The notes under the pieces: model-generated
What the model saw: only the letters and a program-made list of their open reading frames with translations
What the model was told of the DNA's origin: nothing
The model's database searches: none
Assembly: GCA_017454905.1 (NCBI GenBank)
Contig: JAFTCB010000052.1
Span: 1 to 57,728 of the forward strand
Direction of reading: 5' to 3'
Length of the DNA: 57,728 bases
Origin: Bacteroidales bacterium
GTDB lineage: Bacteria > Bacteroidota > Bacteroidia > Bacteroidales > UBA932
Made by a program: the position numbers and the translations under genes
Shown here: positions 26,725 to 34,930 of the stretch, in pieces
Numbering within the stretch: the first letter of the stretch is position 1
Layout: every line of letters starts with the position of its first letter

Positions 26725-28092
26725 ATGACGACGAAACGTGAAAAATTCGGCGGCCGCATGGCCGTCATCCTGGCGATGGCGGGATCCGCCATCGGGCTGG
26801 GCAATATCTGGCGTTTTCCCTATATGGTCGGCGAGCACGGCGGCGCTGCGTTCGTCATCGTCTATGTCGTTGCCACCCTGCTGATTTCGCTGCCCGTTTT
26901 CCTCGCCGAGGTCATGATCGGCCGGCGGAGCCACACCAATTCCCGGGACGCCTTCGCCCGCCTGTCGCGCCAGCACCCCTTCTGGAAGTGGGCCGGCTAC
27001 CTGACCATCCTTATCCCCACCCTGATTGCCTGCTACTACAGCGTCATCGGCGGCTGGTCGGTGGAGTATTTCCTCAAATCCTGCAGCCTGTCCTTCGTAC
27101 GGATGTCGCCGGAGGAGGCCAGCGGCTTCTTCGGGCCGTTCGCCGCTTCCCCCTGGACGCCGGTCATCATGCACCTGATCTTCCTGGGCATCACCGTGGC
27201 GGTGGTCGCCGGGGGCGTCAAGTCCGGCATCGAGAAGTTCAGCAAGATCTCGCTGCCGGTGCTCTTCGTGCTGATCCTCATGATCCTGACCTACTCCGTC
27301 AGCCTGCCCGGTGCCGGCGAAGGGGTCCGCTACCTGCTGCACCCGGACTGGAACGAACTGACGCCGCGCACCTTTGCCTATGCGATGGGGCAGAGTTTCT
27401 ATTCGCTCTCGCTGGGCATGGGCGCCATCATCACCTACGGCTCCTATGTCAGCAAGAAGGAGAACATCCTGACGACGAGTGCGGGCACGGCGGTGTCCGA
27501 CCTGCTTTTCGCCATCCTGGCGGGCTTCGCCATCATGCCTGCGGTGTTCGCCGCGGGGATCGAGCCGGGCGCCGGTCCGGGCCTGATTTTCCAGAGCATC
27601 CCCTATGTGTTCGCCAAGATGGGCGCCGGGATGCCGGTGCTGAGCGCCGCCGTGTCCATCCTCTTTTTCCTGGCCATCATCGTGGCGGCGATGACCTCCT
27701 GCATCTCGCTGGTAGAGGTGGGCGTGTCGTTCCTGATGGAGCGCTCCAGGATGTCCCGCGGCCGGGCGTGCCTGATCCTGTTCCTGCTGTGCGGCGGACT
27801 GGGCGTGCTGTGCTCCTTGTCTTTCGGTCCGCTGGCGGACGCGAAAGTGGCCGGGATGACCATTTTCGACCTGTTCGACTGGACCTGCTCCAACATCCTG
27901 TTGCTGTTGATGGCCCTGCTGGCCGTGGTCTTCGTCGGCTGGATCCTGCCGCGGCGGGTGGTGCATGACGAATTCACCAACGGCGGGCGCCTCGCCTTCA
28001 ACGAGCGCCTCTTCCCTGCGGTCTATTTCCTGATCAAGTGGGTGGCGCCGATCGCGGTCGTGGTCATTTTCTTCACCAATTTCATCCTGTAG
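26725..28092 (+). CDS. Neurotransmitter:sodium symporter (NSS) family transporter, copy 1
   Basis: Sodium-coupled amino-acid (or related solute) importer with the LeuT fold. The 455-residue product is all-helical with about 11 membrane segments, as in many bacterial NSS proteins. The TM1 signature GSAIGLGNIWRFPYM carries the sodium and substrate sites, and GMGAIITYGSYVSKKENI is the TM6-TM7 region. It is followed after 3 bp by a paralogue, so the two genes form a tandem duplication and are co-transcribed. The substrate is unknown. The ATG is preceded by 47 bp containing the folA-distal palindrome, with no clear promoter box. Confidence 0.92.
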   Translation: MTTKREKFGGRMAVILAMAGSAIGLGNIWRFPYMVGEHGGAAFVIVYVVATLLISLPVFLAEVMIGRRSHTNSRDAFARLSRQHPFWKWAGYLTILIPTLIACYYSVIGGWSVEYFLKSCSLSFVRMSPEEASGFFGPFAASPWTPVIMHLIFLGITVAVVAGGVKSGIEKFSKISLPVLFVLILMILTYSVSLPGAGEGVRYLLHPDWNELTPRTFAYAMGQSFYSLSLGMGAIITYGSYVSKKENILTTSAGTAVSDLLFAILAGFAIMPAVFAAGIEPGAGPGLIFQSIPYVFAKMGAGMPVLSAAVSILFFLAIIVAAMTSCISLVEVGVSFLMERSRMSRGRACLILFLLCGGLGVLCSLSFGPLADAKVAGMTIFDLFDWTCSNILLLLMALLAVVFVGWILPRRVVHDEFTNGGRLAFNERLFPAVYFLIKWVAPIAVVVIFFTNFIL

Positions 28093-28095
28093 GCG

Positions 28096-29460
28096 ATGGC
28101 GGCGCGGAGAGAGCATTTCGGCGGACGGTCTGCCGCGATCCTGGCCCTGGCGGGTTCGGCCATCGGGCTGGGCAACATCTGGCGCTTCCCCTATATGGTG
28201 GGCCAGACGGGCGGAGCGGCGTTCATCATCATCTACCTGGCGTCCTGCCTGCTGCTCTCGCTGCCGATTTTCCTGGCGGAAGCCATCATCGGACACCGCA
28301 CGCATGCCGGGACCTTCGGGGCGATGGAGCGGCTCGCGCCCGGCATGAAATGGAAATGGCTGGGCCTGCTGACCGTCCTCTCGCCGCTGGTCATCCTGTC
28401 CTACTACAGCGTGGTGGGCGGCTGGTCGATCGGCTACCTGTGGCAGTCGCTGACGGCGGGCTTCCATCTCGATGAGATCGGGGCGGTCTCTTCCGCATTC
28501 GGGCGCTTCGTCGCCGAGCCGTGGGTGCCGCTGCTCTTCCACACCCTCTTCCTGGGGGGCTGTGCCTGGATCGTGTCCGCCGGCGTGAAGTCGGGCATCG
28601 AGCGCTTCAACAAGATCACGATGCCGCTGCTCTTCCTGCTGATCGTCATGATCATGGTCTATTCGCTGACCCTGCCGGGGGCGCGGGCGGGCGTCGAATA
28701 CCTGCTCAAGCCGGATTTCAGCAAGATCACGCCGTCGGCCGTCGCCGCGGCGATGGGCCAGAGTTTCTTCTCCCTGTCGCTGGGCGTGGGGACCATCCTG
28801 ACCTACGCGTCCTATATCCGGCGGGATGAGAACATCCTGGTGACGGGTCTCGGAACGGTGGGATTCGACCTGCTGTTCGCGTTGATTGCCGGCTTCGCCA
28901 TCATGCCTGCGGTGTTCGCCGCGGGGATCGAGCCGGGCGCCGGACCCGGGCTGATCTTCGAGACGCTGCCGTACATTTTCGCCAAGATGGGTGCTTCGGC
29001 ACCCTGGCTGAGCGGCCTTGTGGCTGTCCTCTTCTTTGTCACGATCGTGTTCGCGGCGTTCACTTCCGCGATCTCGATGTATGAAGTAGGGGTCGCCTAC
29101 CTGGTGGAGCAGCGGGGGCTGTCGCGGCACAAAGCCACGGTCCTGATCTTCCTGGGGTGTTGGATCCTGGGGGCGCTCTGCTCGCTCTCCTTCGGACCGT
29201 TGTCCGGGACGCACATTTTCGGCCTGACGATCTTCAACTTCTGCGACAGGCTGACCTCCAACTTCCTGATGACCTTCGGCGGGCTCCTGTTCGTGATCTT
29301 CGTGGGCTGGAAGATGGACAAAACCGCCGTGCGCGACGAATTCACCTGCGGCGGCACCGCCCGCTTCAACACCGCCGTCTTCGGCGCCTTCTGGTTCTTG
29401 CTGCGCTACCTCGCCCCCCTCGCCATCCTCATCATCTTCATCACCAACTTCCTGGCATAG
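28096..29460 (+). CDS. Neurotransmitter:sodium symporter (NSS) family transporter, copy 2
   Basis: Paralogue of the preceding transporter, 454 residues, with the same TM1 signature (GSAIGLGNIWRFPYM) and the same FAIMPAVFAAGIEPGAGPGLIF stretch in two parts. Overall similarity is clear along the whole length, but most codons differ. A 53-nt block is identical (27523-27575 and 28891-28943). Substrate residues in TM3 and TM8 regions differ between the copies, so specificities may have diverged. The 3' end overlaps the convergent flavoprotein gene by 20 bp. Confidence 0.92.
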   Translation: MAARREHFGGRSAAILALAGSAIGLGNIWRFPYMVGQTGGAAFIIIYLASCLLLSLPIFLAEAIIGHRTHAGTFGAMERLAPGMKWKWLGLLTVLSPLVILSYYSVVGGWSIGYLWQSLTAGFHLDEIGAVSSAFGRFVAEPWVPLLFHTLFLGGCAWIVSAGVKSGIERFNKITMPLLFLLIVMIMVYSLTLPGARAGVEYLLKPDFSKITPSAVAAAMGQSFFSLSLGVGTILTYASYIRRDENILVTGLGTVGFDLLFALIAGFAIMPAVFAAGIEPGAGPGLIFETLPYIFAKMGASAPWLSGLVAVLFFVTIVFAAFTSAISMYEVGVAYLVEQRGLSRHKATVLIFLGCWILGALCSLSFGPLSGTHIFGLTIFNFCDRLTSNFLMTFGGLLFVIFVGWKMDKTAVRDEFTCGGTARFNTAVFGAFWFLLRYLAPLAILIIFITNFLA

Positions 29461-30760
29461 ACCCAAGGCCCCGGGATGAATACGCGGCCGTGCCTCCTGT
29501 CGAGCCTGAGAGGGAGGCGGCGACGACCGCGGCGGTGGACCAGGCGGCCTGGAGGTTAAAGCCTCCCGTGACAGCATCCACGTCCAGCGCCTCCCCGGCG
29601 AAGAAGAGCCCGGGGAAAAGTTTGGATTCCAAGGTGTTGATATTGACCCCGGAGAGCGCCACGCCGCCACAGGTCACGAATTCCTCTTTGAAGCGGGCGC
29701 GGCCGGCAACCGGATAGGCGTCGGCCGTCAAGGTTGCGGCCAGCCGGGCAGCGCCCTTGCTGCCGAGTTCCGCCCAGCGCAGGTCCTCCCGGAGCGCGGA
29801 GCGCCCCAGCAGATGTTGCCACAACCGGGCCGTAATCCCTTCCGGCGGTGTGCTGGCGGCCATTTTACGCGGATTCGCCGCGGCCTGGGCGGAGATCCAT
29901 TTCCGGACCTCCGGTTCGGCAGCATCCAGCCAGTTGATGAGCAGAGAGCCGCTATAGCCGTTTTCCGCCAGGTGGCGGGCGGCGTAAGAACTCAGGCGCA
30001 GCGTTGCGGGCCCGCTTACGCCCCAGTCGGTCAGCAGCAGGGTGCCGCGTGCGCGGAAATTCGTTCCTGCGAGGGACAGCGCCGCCTGTTCCACCACGGT
30101 CCCCATCAAGGCGCGCAGGCCCGCATCCGGAATCTTCAGGGTGAAAAGCGACGGCACGCAGGGCGTCACTTCGACACCTTCCGGCAGGAGTTGCTGCAGT
30201 TTCTGCTGCGAACAGCCGCCTACGCAGACGACGACCTTATCGAAGTCCTCCCCGTCCCCCTTTCCGTCATTCCCGGCTTGACCGGGAATCCCCACCCGGA
30301 AGCCGCCCTCCGCCAGCGCCTCGATCCGTTCCACCGGGGCACGCAGGCACACCTGCACCCCCGTTTCGCGCAGCCCGCGCTCCAGCGTCCGGACAATCTG
30401 CATCGCGTCCTGGCTCACCGGGAAGACACACTGGTCCTCCTGCGTGGTAAGCCGCACACCCTCCGCCTCCCACCAGCGCTGTGTATCGGCGGGGCTGAGC
30501 ACCCGCAGCGCCCGGCGCATCAACTGCTCCCCGCGTGGATACACCTCGGCCAGACGCATTTTCCCGGGTTCCTGCCCGGTCAGCGCTACGTCACGGAAAC
30601 TGTTGGTGAGATTGCACCGGCCACCGCCCGTGACGGCCACCTTGGCAAGCAGCTTCGGTCCCGCCTCGAAAAGCGTCACCTCCGCGTCCGGCTGCCGGCG
30701 CTTCAAGCCGACGGCGCAAAAGCACCCGGCAGCCCCGCCTCCGATAACCGCCACTTTCAT
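29441..30760 (-). CDS. HI0933/BaiN-family NAD(P)/FAD-dependent flavoprotein
   Basis: Cytoplasmic flavoprotein of 439 residues, family HI0933 (YhiN, BaiN relatives). The N-terminal Rossmann FAD site is VAVIGGGAAGCFCAVGLKRR, followed by the family mark VTGGGRCNLTN. The C-terminal FAD segment is LFFAGEALDVDAVTGGFNLQAAWSTA. The biochemical role of most members is unproven. Residues near 157-166 read GIPGQAGNDG, which is the translation of a palindromic repeat (30265-30290) apparently inserted in frame in a surface loop. The start (ATG at 30760) overlaps the stop of the upstream PTPS-like gene by 4 bases, making it the last gene of the queD-folE operon. The C-terminus overlaps the NSS gene. Confidence 0.9.
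   Translation of the reverse strand: MKVAVIGGGAAGCFCAVGLKRRQPDAEVTLFEAGPKLLAKVAVTGGGRCNLTNSFRDVALTGQEPGKMRLAEVYPRGEQLMRRALRVLSPADTQRWWEAEGVRLTTQEDQCVFPVSQDAMQIVRTLERGLRETGVQVCLRAPVERIEALAEGGFRVGIPGQAGNDGKGDGEDFDKVVVCVGGCSQQKLQQLLPEGVEVTPCVPSLFTLKIPDAGLRALMGTVVEQAALSLAGTNFRARGTLLLTDWGVSGPATLRLSSYAARHLAENGYSGSLLINWLDAAEPEVRKWISAQAAANPRKMAASTPPEGITARLWQHLLGRSALREDLRWAELGSKGAARLAATLTADAYPVAGRARFKEEFVTCGGVALSGVNINTLESKLFPGLFFAGEALDVDAVTGGFNLQAAWSTAAVVAASLSGSTGGTAAYSSRGLGSMPGSW
30265..30290. repeat. REP-like palindromic element, copy 2, inside a coding sequence
   Basis: CGTCATTC...GAATC element with a perfect 8-bp stem, ATTCCCGG (30269-30276) and CCGGGAAT (30282-30289), and loop CTTGA. Flanks and loop equal those of the copy at 18536, and the stem differs by paired changes. 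It is translated as part of the flavoprotein. Confidence 0.7.
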
Positions 30761-31086
30761 CGTTCGTAGGAGGCCTCGTTTCCGGGGGATTCTTCTACCT
30801 CGACTTTGTAGCATTGCGGGATCTGTTCGCAGATCCAGCGGGCGAGCTGCTCAGTGGTGGGGTTGAAGGGGAGGACTTCGTTGAGGTCCCGGTGGTCGAG
30901 CGCGCCGCAGATGCGCCGCTCGATCTCACAGAAATCCACCACCATCCCGTCGGCGTCCAGCTCTTCGGATGCACAGTACACGGTGATCTTCCAGTTGTGC
31001 CCGTGGTCCGGCTCCGTCTGCGTGCCGCCGGCGAAAGAGATGTGGTGGCTGGCGGACACCACCATCGTCTTCTTGACCTTAAACAT
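30757..31086 (-). CDS. PTPS-III-like pterin synthase paralogue (candidate FolB bypass)
   Basis: The 109-residue product is a T-fold protein of the 6-pyruvoyl-tetrahydropterin synthase/QueD family. The zinc histidines H14, H28 and H30 (SASHH, DHGHN) are kept. Aligned without gaps to the QueD encoded two genes upstream, the catalytic Cys24 is Thr here and residue 25 is Glu, giving the motif TEPDHGH. PTPS-III enzymes are described as having a glutamate replacing or accompanying the cysteine, and as cleaving dihydroneopterin triphosphate to 6-hydroxymethyl-dihydropterin, bypassing FolB in folate synthesis. Direct adjacency to folE (8-bp overlap), whose product is that substrate, supports this. 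The ATG at 31086 is chosen by homology; the open frame extends to 31131. Confidence 0.75.
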   Translation of the reverse strand: MFKVKKTMVVSASHHISFAGGTQTEPDHGHNWKITVYCASEELDADGMVVDFCEIERRICGALDHRDLNEVLPFNPTTEQLARWICEQIPQCYKVEVEESPGNEASYER

Positions 31087-31669
31087 GGAACTTGTCGATG
31101 TAGGAAAGGAACTCATTGCGCGTCTGCGCATTGGTACGGAACGAACCGGTGAGGTAGGTGGAGGTCATCACCCCGCTCTTGCGCACCCCGCGGCTCTCCT
31201 TGCACATGTGCCGGCCACGCATCATCAGCGCCATCCCGCGCGGCGGATTCTCCGTCCCGAGCGCCTCGGTCAGCATCTCCACCACATCGTGCACCAGCCG
31301 CTCCTGGACCTGCAGCCTCGCGGCACAATAATCCACGACGCGGCCGATCTTCGAAAGCCCCAGGATCCGGCCCTTGGGATTGGGCAGATAGGCGAACCAG
31401 TAGTCGCCGAAGAAAGTCCGGCAGTGGTGCTCGCACACGGAGTAGAAAGGACCCGTGTCCACGACCATGTCGTCGTAGATGATGCCGTCCTGCCCGTTGG
31501 GGAAGGTGGTCACGACCGGCGCTTGCGCCGGGTCGTAGCCGCGGAACATCTCGCGGAACATCCGGACCATCCGGTCCGGGGTGTCCAGCAAGCCCGTGCG
31601 GGAAGGGTCTTCGCCGATGAACTCGAGCAGTTCGCGGATATGCTGCCTGGCCTGTTCTTCTGTGATCAT
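31079..31669 (-). CDS. folE: GTP cyclohydrolase I
   Basis: Zinc enzyme converting GTP to 7,8-dihydroneopterin triphosphate, the shared precursor of folate and queuosine. The 196-residue product shows zinc ligands C79 and H82 (SVCEHHCRTF) and C156 (HMCKESRG). It also has the signature GLSKIGRVVDYCAARLQVQERL in the core and the usual C-terminal loop. The start ATG at 31669 overlaps the queD stop (ATGA); a longer frame continues upstream only as a shadow of queD. It sits between two PTPS-family genes that can each use its product, one for queuosine and one probably for folate. Confidence 0.96.
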   Translation of the reverse strand: MITEEQARQHIRELLEFIGEDPSRTGLLDTPDRMVRMFREMFRGYDPAQAPVVTTFPNGQDGIIYDDMVVDTGPFYSVCEHHCRTFFGDYWFAYLPNPKGRILGLSKIGRVVDYCAARLQVQERLVHDVVEMLTEALGTENPPRGMALMMRGRHMCKESRGVRKSGVMTSTYLTGSFRTNAQTRNEFLSYIDKFHV

Positions 31670-31995
31670 ACTTCGTAGGTTGCGGTGTTGTCTTCCGTCT
31701 CCTTGACGATGACCTTGTAGCAGCAGGGGATCTGTTCGCAGATCCAGCGCGCGAGGTTCTCCGCCGTGGGATTGAACGGCAGGACCTCGTTGAGGTTGCG
31801 GTGGTCCAGGCGGTCGGTCACGCGCTCCTTGATGGTCTTGAAATCCACCACCATCCCGTTCGCGTCGAGCTCCGGGGCCTTGCAGAAGACCTCGATCTCG
31901 TAGTTGTGCCCGTGGGGCCGGGCGCACTTCGTGGGATAATCCACCTCGAGCCGGTGGCTCGCGGCGATCCGGATCTTTTTGGAGACGTAATACAT
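31666..31995 (-). CDS. queD: 6-carboxy-tetrahydropterin synthase (QueD)
   Basis: Second step of queuosine/7-deazaguanine synthesis, turning dihydroneopterin triphosphate into 6-carboxy-tetrahydropterin. The 109-residue product carries the CxxxHGH motif (C24 in KCARPHGHN), zinc-binding H14, H28 and H30, and the substrate-binding DHRNLNEV with catalytic Asp-His. It is the first gene of a four-gene overlapping operon. A TATCTTTG promoter box ends 7 nt before the ATG, so the transcript should have almost no leader. A PTPS annotation is possible, but the cysteine motif and bacterial context favour QueD. Confidence 0.9.
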   Translation of the reverse strand: MYYVSKKIRIAASHRLEVDYPTKCARPHGHNYEIEVFCKAPELDANGMVVDFKTIKERVTDRLDHRNLNEVLPFNPTAENLARWICEQIPCCYKVIVKETEDNTATYEV

Positions 31996-32002
31996 ATCTC
32001 CG

Positions 32003-32010
32003 CAAAGATA
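32003..32010 (-). promoter_or_regulatory. -7 box of the queD-folE operon
   Basis: TATCTTTG on the minus strand, an exact consensus match, lies 7 nt before the queD ATG and 8 bp past the stop of the upstream barrel gene. Confidence 0.6.
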
Positions 32011-32017
32011 CGAATAA

Positions 32018-34930
32018 TTACATCATGTTGAACATGGCGTTCTGGACCCGGGCGTTCTTGGCGGGGTTCATCTTGCCGAAGTTCCACTTCACGGAGAACA
32101 TCGCGTAGCGGCCCATCACGAGGTAGATGCTGTCTTCGACATACTCCGCACTGACCGAGCGCTGCTGGGAGCGCTGCTGGTTGAGCAGGTCGGAGATCCC
32201 GAGACTCAGCGTGAAGGCCTTGATGTTCTTGCTGACGGAGATGTTCCACATGCAATAGGGATCGTTGAATCCGTCTGTGTATCCCTTGAAATGGTAGTAG
32301 TACAGATCTGACTTGAACTCCCAGCCGTGCAGGGTCTCATAGAGCAGGTCCAGATAATGGGAGAATTGCCAGTAATCCGTGTTGGCCGAGGGATCCAGGC
32401 TGTAGCGGCTGCGCGTATTGGCAGCGCGGGAACTGAGTTCGACGGAGAAACGGTCCAGCCGGTAGCCGAGGTGCAGGGAGCCGCTGAGATTGGACTGCGT
32501 GGTGCGGCTCTCCGCGAATCCGCTCTGCCCGCTGTAGAAGCGGCTGCCGGAAGCGTCGCCCCAGAAGTCCGCCATGAAGGCGTTGTAGTCGAAGGTCAGC
32601 AGGTCCATGCCGGCACGCCGGGCTGTGGCCTGGTAGCCGGTGCCCGTGGCAAAGTTCCCGTTGAGGGTGGCTCCCAGGGTGATCCGTTTCTTCGCGCCGA
32701 CCGGCTGGCGCCAGGTGAGGTAGCCGCGCCAGGTGCTGGACGGCCGCCGGGTGTTGACGGGCACGGAATAGCGGATGCCGTCCGCGTCGAACCAGGAGGC
32801 GCTCTGGATGCCGCGCTGGGTCATCGACCAGTCGAGGTCGATGCTGATGTAGGAGAGGGTCTTCCGGTTGTTGTAGCTCCAGTCGATGTAGGCCGAGTGG
32901 CTGTAGGTGGGGCGGAGCCAGACGTTGCCGGTGGAGATCTGGAGGGGGTTGGAGATGTCCAGCACCGGCAGGATCCGGGCTCCGGACACCTGGTTGGAGT
33001 TGCCCTGGTAGGAGGCATAGATGCTGTGGCCGTTCTTGCCGTTGAAGCGGACGGACACATACGGCGACCAGTCGTGCATCCACTCGCCGATACCGCTCTC
33101 GGTGTCGCGTCCCAGCGAGCGGGAGCGGACTTCGTTGCGCGTCTGGTCGTGCTGCAGGCCGAAGAAGACCTGGTTGTTCTCCTTGCGCCACTGCATCTGG
33201 AGCCGTTCGCGGAGCAGGAGGTAGTCGCTCCGCGAAGTGGAGGAGTAGTAGTCGTTGGCGGAGCCGTCGGCGTTGAAGGCCGCCTTGCCGCTGCTGCGCT
33301 GCTGCCACATCGGGGAGAACTGCGCGGATACGCCCCAGTATTTCCCGACGGGCTCGATGTAGCTCAGCGTGCTGGAGACCATCCGGCCGCCGCCGGCGTT
33401 GTCGTAGTGCAGGTTGCGCGGGGTGACGGCCGTCCCGTACCAGGTCCGGGAATCTTCGCGGCTGCTGCCCTGGCTCTGCTGGAAGTTGTAGTTGAAGGTG
33501 AGGGTCATGTTGCGCCGTTCCCTGCCCATGTCCTTGATGCCGCCGGAGATGCGGCCGTTCGTCCGCCAGCTGCGCGAATCGGCGGAGGTGGCGGCGTCGG
33601 TGCCGTTGATTTCCGTGCCCGCGGCGTCCGTGGTGGCGGAGCTGTTGTGCGAGGTGGAGCTGCCGCCGCTGAACGTGAACGAAGGCGTGAAGACGAAGTT
33701 GTATTTCCGGGTGTCCTTCTTCTCCAGCTCGAAGTTGACGCCGGCCCGGTGGGTGCGGCTGGTCCCCTCCGTGAGGCCGTCCGTGAACAGCGGGTCCTCG
33801 CCCACCAGCGCCGACTGGCGTGCGGTGCGCTGGCCGGAGACCCGGTCGGTGAAGTTGTAGCTGACGCTGGCAGTGGTCTCCATCCCCTTGATGCGGTCGG
33901 AGTTGAGGTTGGCGCCGGCCATCGCCGACGTGCTCAGGCCGCCGAACAGCGAGGAAATGTCCAGGTCTTCGAGGTCGTCCGCGTTGCGTCCGACCAGGAT
34001 GACGGAACCGCTTCCCGGCTCGGCCGCGTTCTGTCCGTTGGCGAGCAGGGTCAGCTGGTCGGTCTCGTTGTAGCCGCTCAGCAGCACGTTGCCTCCCCAG
34101 AGGGCGTGGCGGTCGTCGCTGAGCCCGCCCTCGTCGCGCCCCTGGCGGTAGCCGCCGGCGAGCTTGGCGTTGCCGAACCAGCCCTGCTTGTATTCTTCCT
34201 TGAGCTGCAGGTCCATCACCTTCTCGCGGCTGTCCTGCGCGGCGATGCCGGAGAAGGCGGCGTCCTTCTTCTCCTGATCGACCACCTTGATCTTGTCCAC
34301 GATCTTGGCCGGGAGGTTCTTCAGTGCCGCCGTGGGGTCGTTGAAGAAGAAGGTCTTGCCGCCCACGGTGATCTTGTCCACGGCCTCGCCGTTCACCTTG
34401 ACCGTGCCGTCGTCGCCGACTTCCATGCCCGGCATCTTCTTGATCAAGTCCTCCAGCATGGCGTTGTCGCCCACATGGAAGGCCGCCGCGTTGTAGATGA
34501 GCGTGTCCTGCCGGACCTCGATGGCGTTGCCCACGGTGGTGATGGTCGCGGCGTCGATGATCTCCGGATTCTCCTCCAGCTTGATCACGCCCAGGTTCTC
34601 TTCGTAATTGCGGAAGGTGTAGTCCTTGGCGAAGGGCGTGTAGCCGATCATCTCTACGTTGAGCCGGTAGCGGCCCACGGGCACGTCGGGGATCTCCACG
34701 GCGCCCTTCTGGTCGGACAGGGCGAAATGGGTGATGGTCGTGTCGCCCTGGCGGTTGAGATAGACCGTGGCGAAGGACAGCGGCTCCGCGCTCTTCGCAT
34801 CCTGCAGGGACAGCTTGACGCGGATGTTGCGGTTGTTCTCAAACAGGTTGTAGTCCATCACCACGACCTGGGCATGGAGCGAAGCGGCGCCCAGCACGGC
34901 CGCCAGCAGGAGCAGGGTAAGCTTTTTCAT
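32018..34930 (-). CDS. TonB-dependent-receptor-like outer-membrane beta-barrel protein
   Basis: Outer-membrane protein of 970 residues with a type I signal peptide (LGAASLHAQ). It has a carboxypeptidase-regulatory-like domain (about 35-115, VKLSLQDAKSAEPLSFATVYL) and a plug-like region (about 130-235, with MLEDLIKKMPGMEVGDDG and KTFFFNDPTAALKNLP). A large barrel of the OMP_b-brl type follows. There is no SusD partner. It is the last gene of the ECF-sigma operon and overlaps the DUF4252-like gene by 4 bases, so it may be a surface receptor or export pore of that signalling system (inference). Substrate unknown. Confidence 0.82.
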   Translation of the reverse strand: MKKLTLLLLAAVLGAASLHAQVVVMDYNLFENNRNIRVKLSLQDAKSAEPLSFATVYLNRQGDTTITHFALSDQKGAVEIPDVPVGRYRLNVEMIGYTPFAKDYTFRNYEENLGVIKLEENPEIIDAATITTVGNAIEVRQDTLIYNAAAFHVGDNAMLEDLIKKMPGMEVGDDGTVKVNGEAVDKITVGGKTFFFNDPTAALKNLPAKIVDKIKVVDQEKKDAAFSGIAAQDSREKVMDLQLKEEYKQGWFGNAKLAGGYRQGRDEGGLSDDRHALWGGNVLLSGYNETDQLTLLANGQNAAEPGSGSVILVGRNADDLEDLDISSLFGGLSTSAMAGANLNSDRIKGMETTASVSYNFTDRVSGQRTARQSALVGEDPLFTDGLTEGTSRTHRAGVNFELEKKDTRKYNFVFTPSFTFSGGSSTSHNSSATTDAAGTEINGTDAATSADSRSWRTNGRISGGIKDMGRERRNMTLTFNYNFQQSQGSSREDSRTWYGTAVTPRNLHYDNAGGGRMVSSTLSYIEPVGKYWGVSAQFSPMWQQRSSGKAAFNADGSANDYYSSTSRSDYLLLRERLQMQWRKENNQVFFGLQHDQTRNEVRSRSLGRDTESGIGEWMHDWSPYVSVRFNGKNGHSIYASYQGNSNQVSGARILPVLDISNPLQISTGNVWLRPTYSHSAYIDWSYNNRKTLSYISIDLDWSMTQRGIQSASWFDADGIRYSVPVNTRRPSSTWRGYLTWRQPVGAKKRITLGATLNGNFATGTGYQATARRAGMDLLTFDYNAFMADFWGDASGSRFYSGQSGFAESRTTQSNLSGSLHLGYRLDRFSVELSSRAANTRSRYSLDPSANTDYWQFSHYLDLLYETLHGWEFKSDLYYYHFKGYTDGFNDPYCMWNISVSKNIKAFTLSLGISDLLNQQRSQQRSVSAEYVEDSIYLVMGRYAMFSVKWNFGKMNPAKNARVQNAMFNMM

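Noticed and set aside
26662-29670. 1002-residue minus-strand frame opposite the two NSS genes
   Set aside because: Charged low-complexity translation rich in R, H, Q, E and G is the usual shadow of GC-rich membrane-protein genes; both NSS genes are convincing.
31079-32005. 308-residue frame suggesting an N-terminally extended FolE
   Set aside because: The first 112 residues are the shifted frame of queD (arginine/glycine-rich, no domain). FolE homology begins at the ATG at 31669, which overlaps the queD stop.
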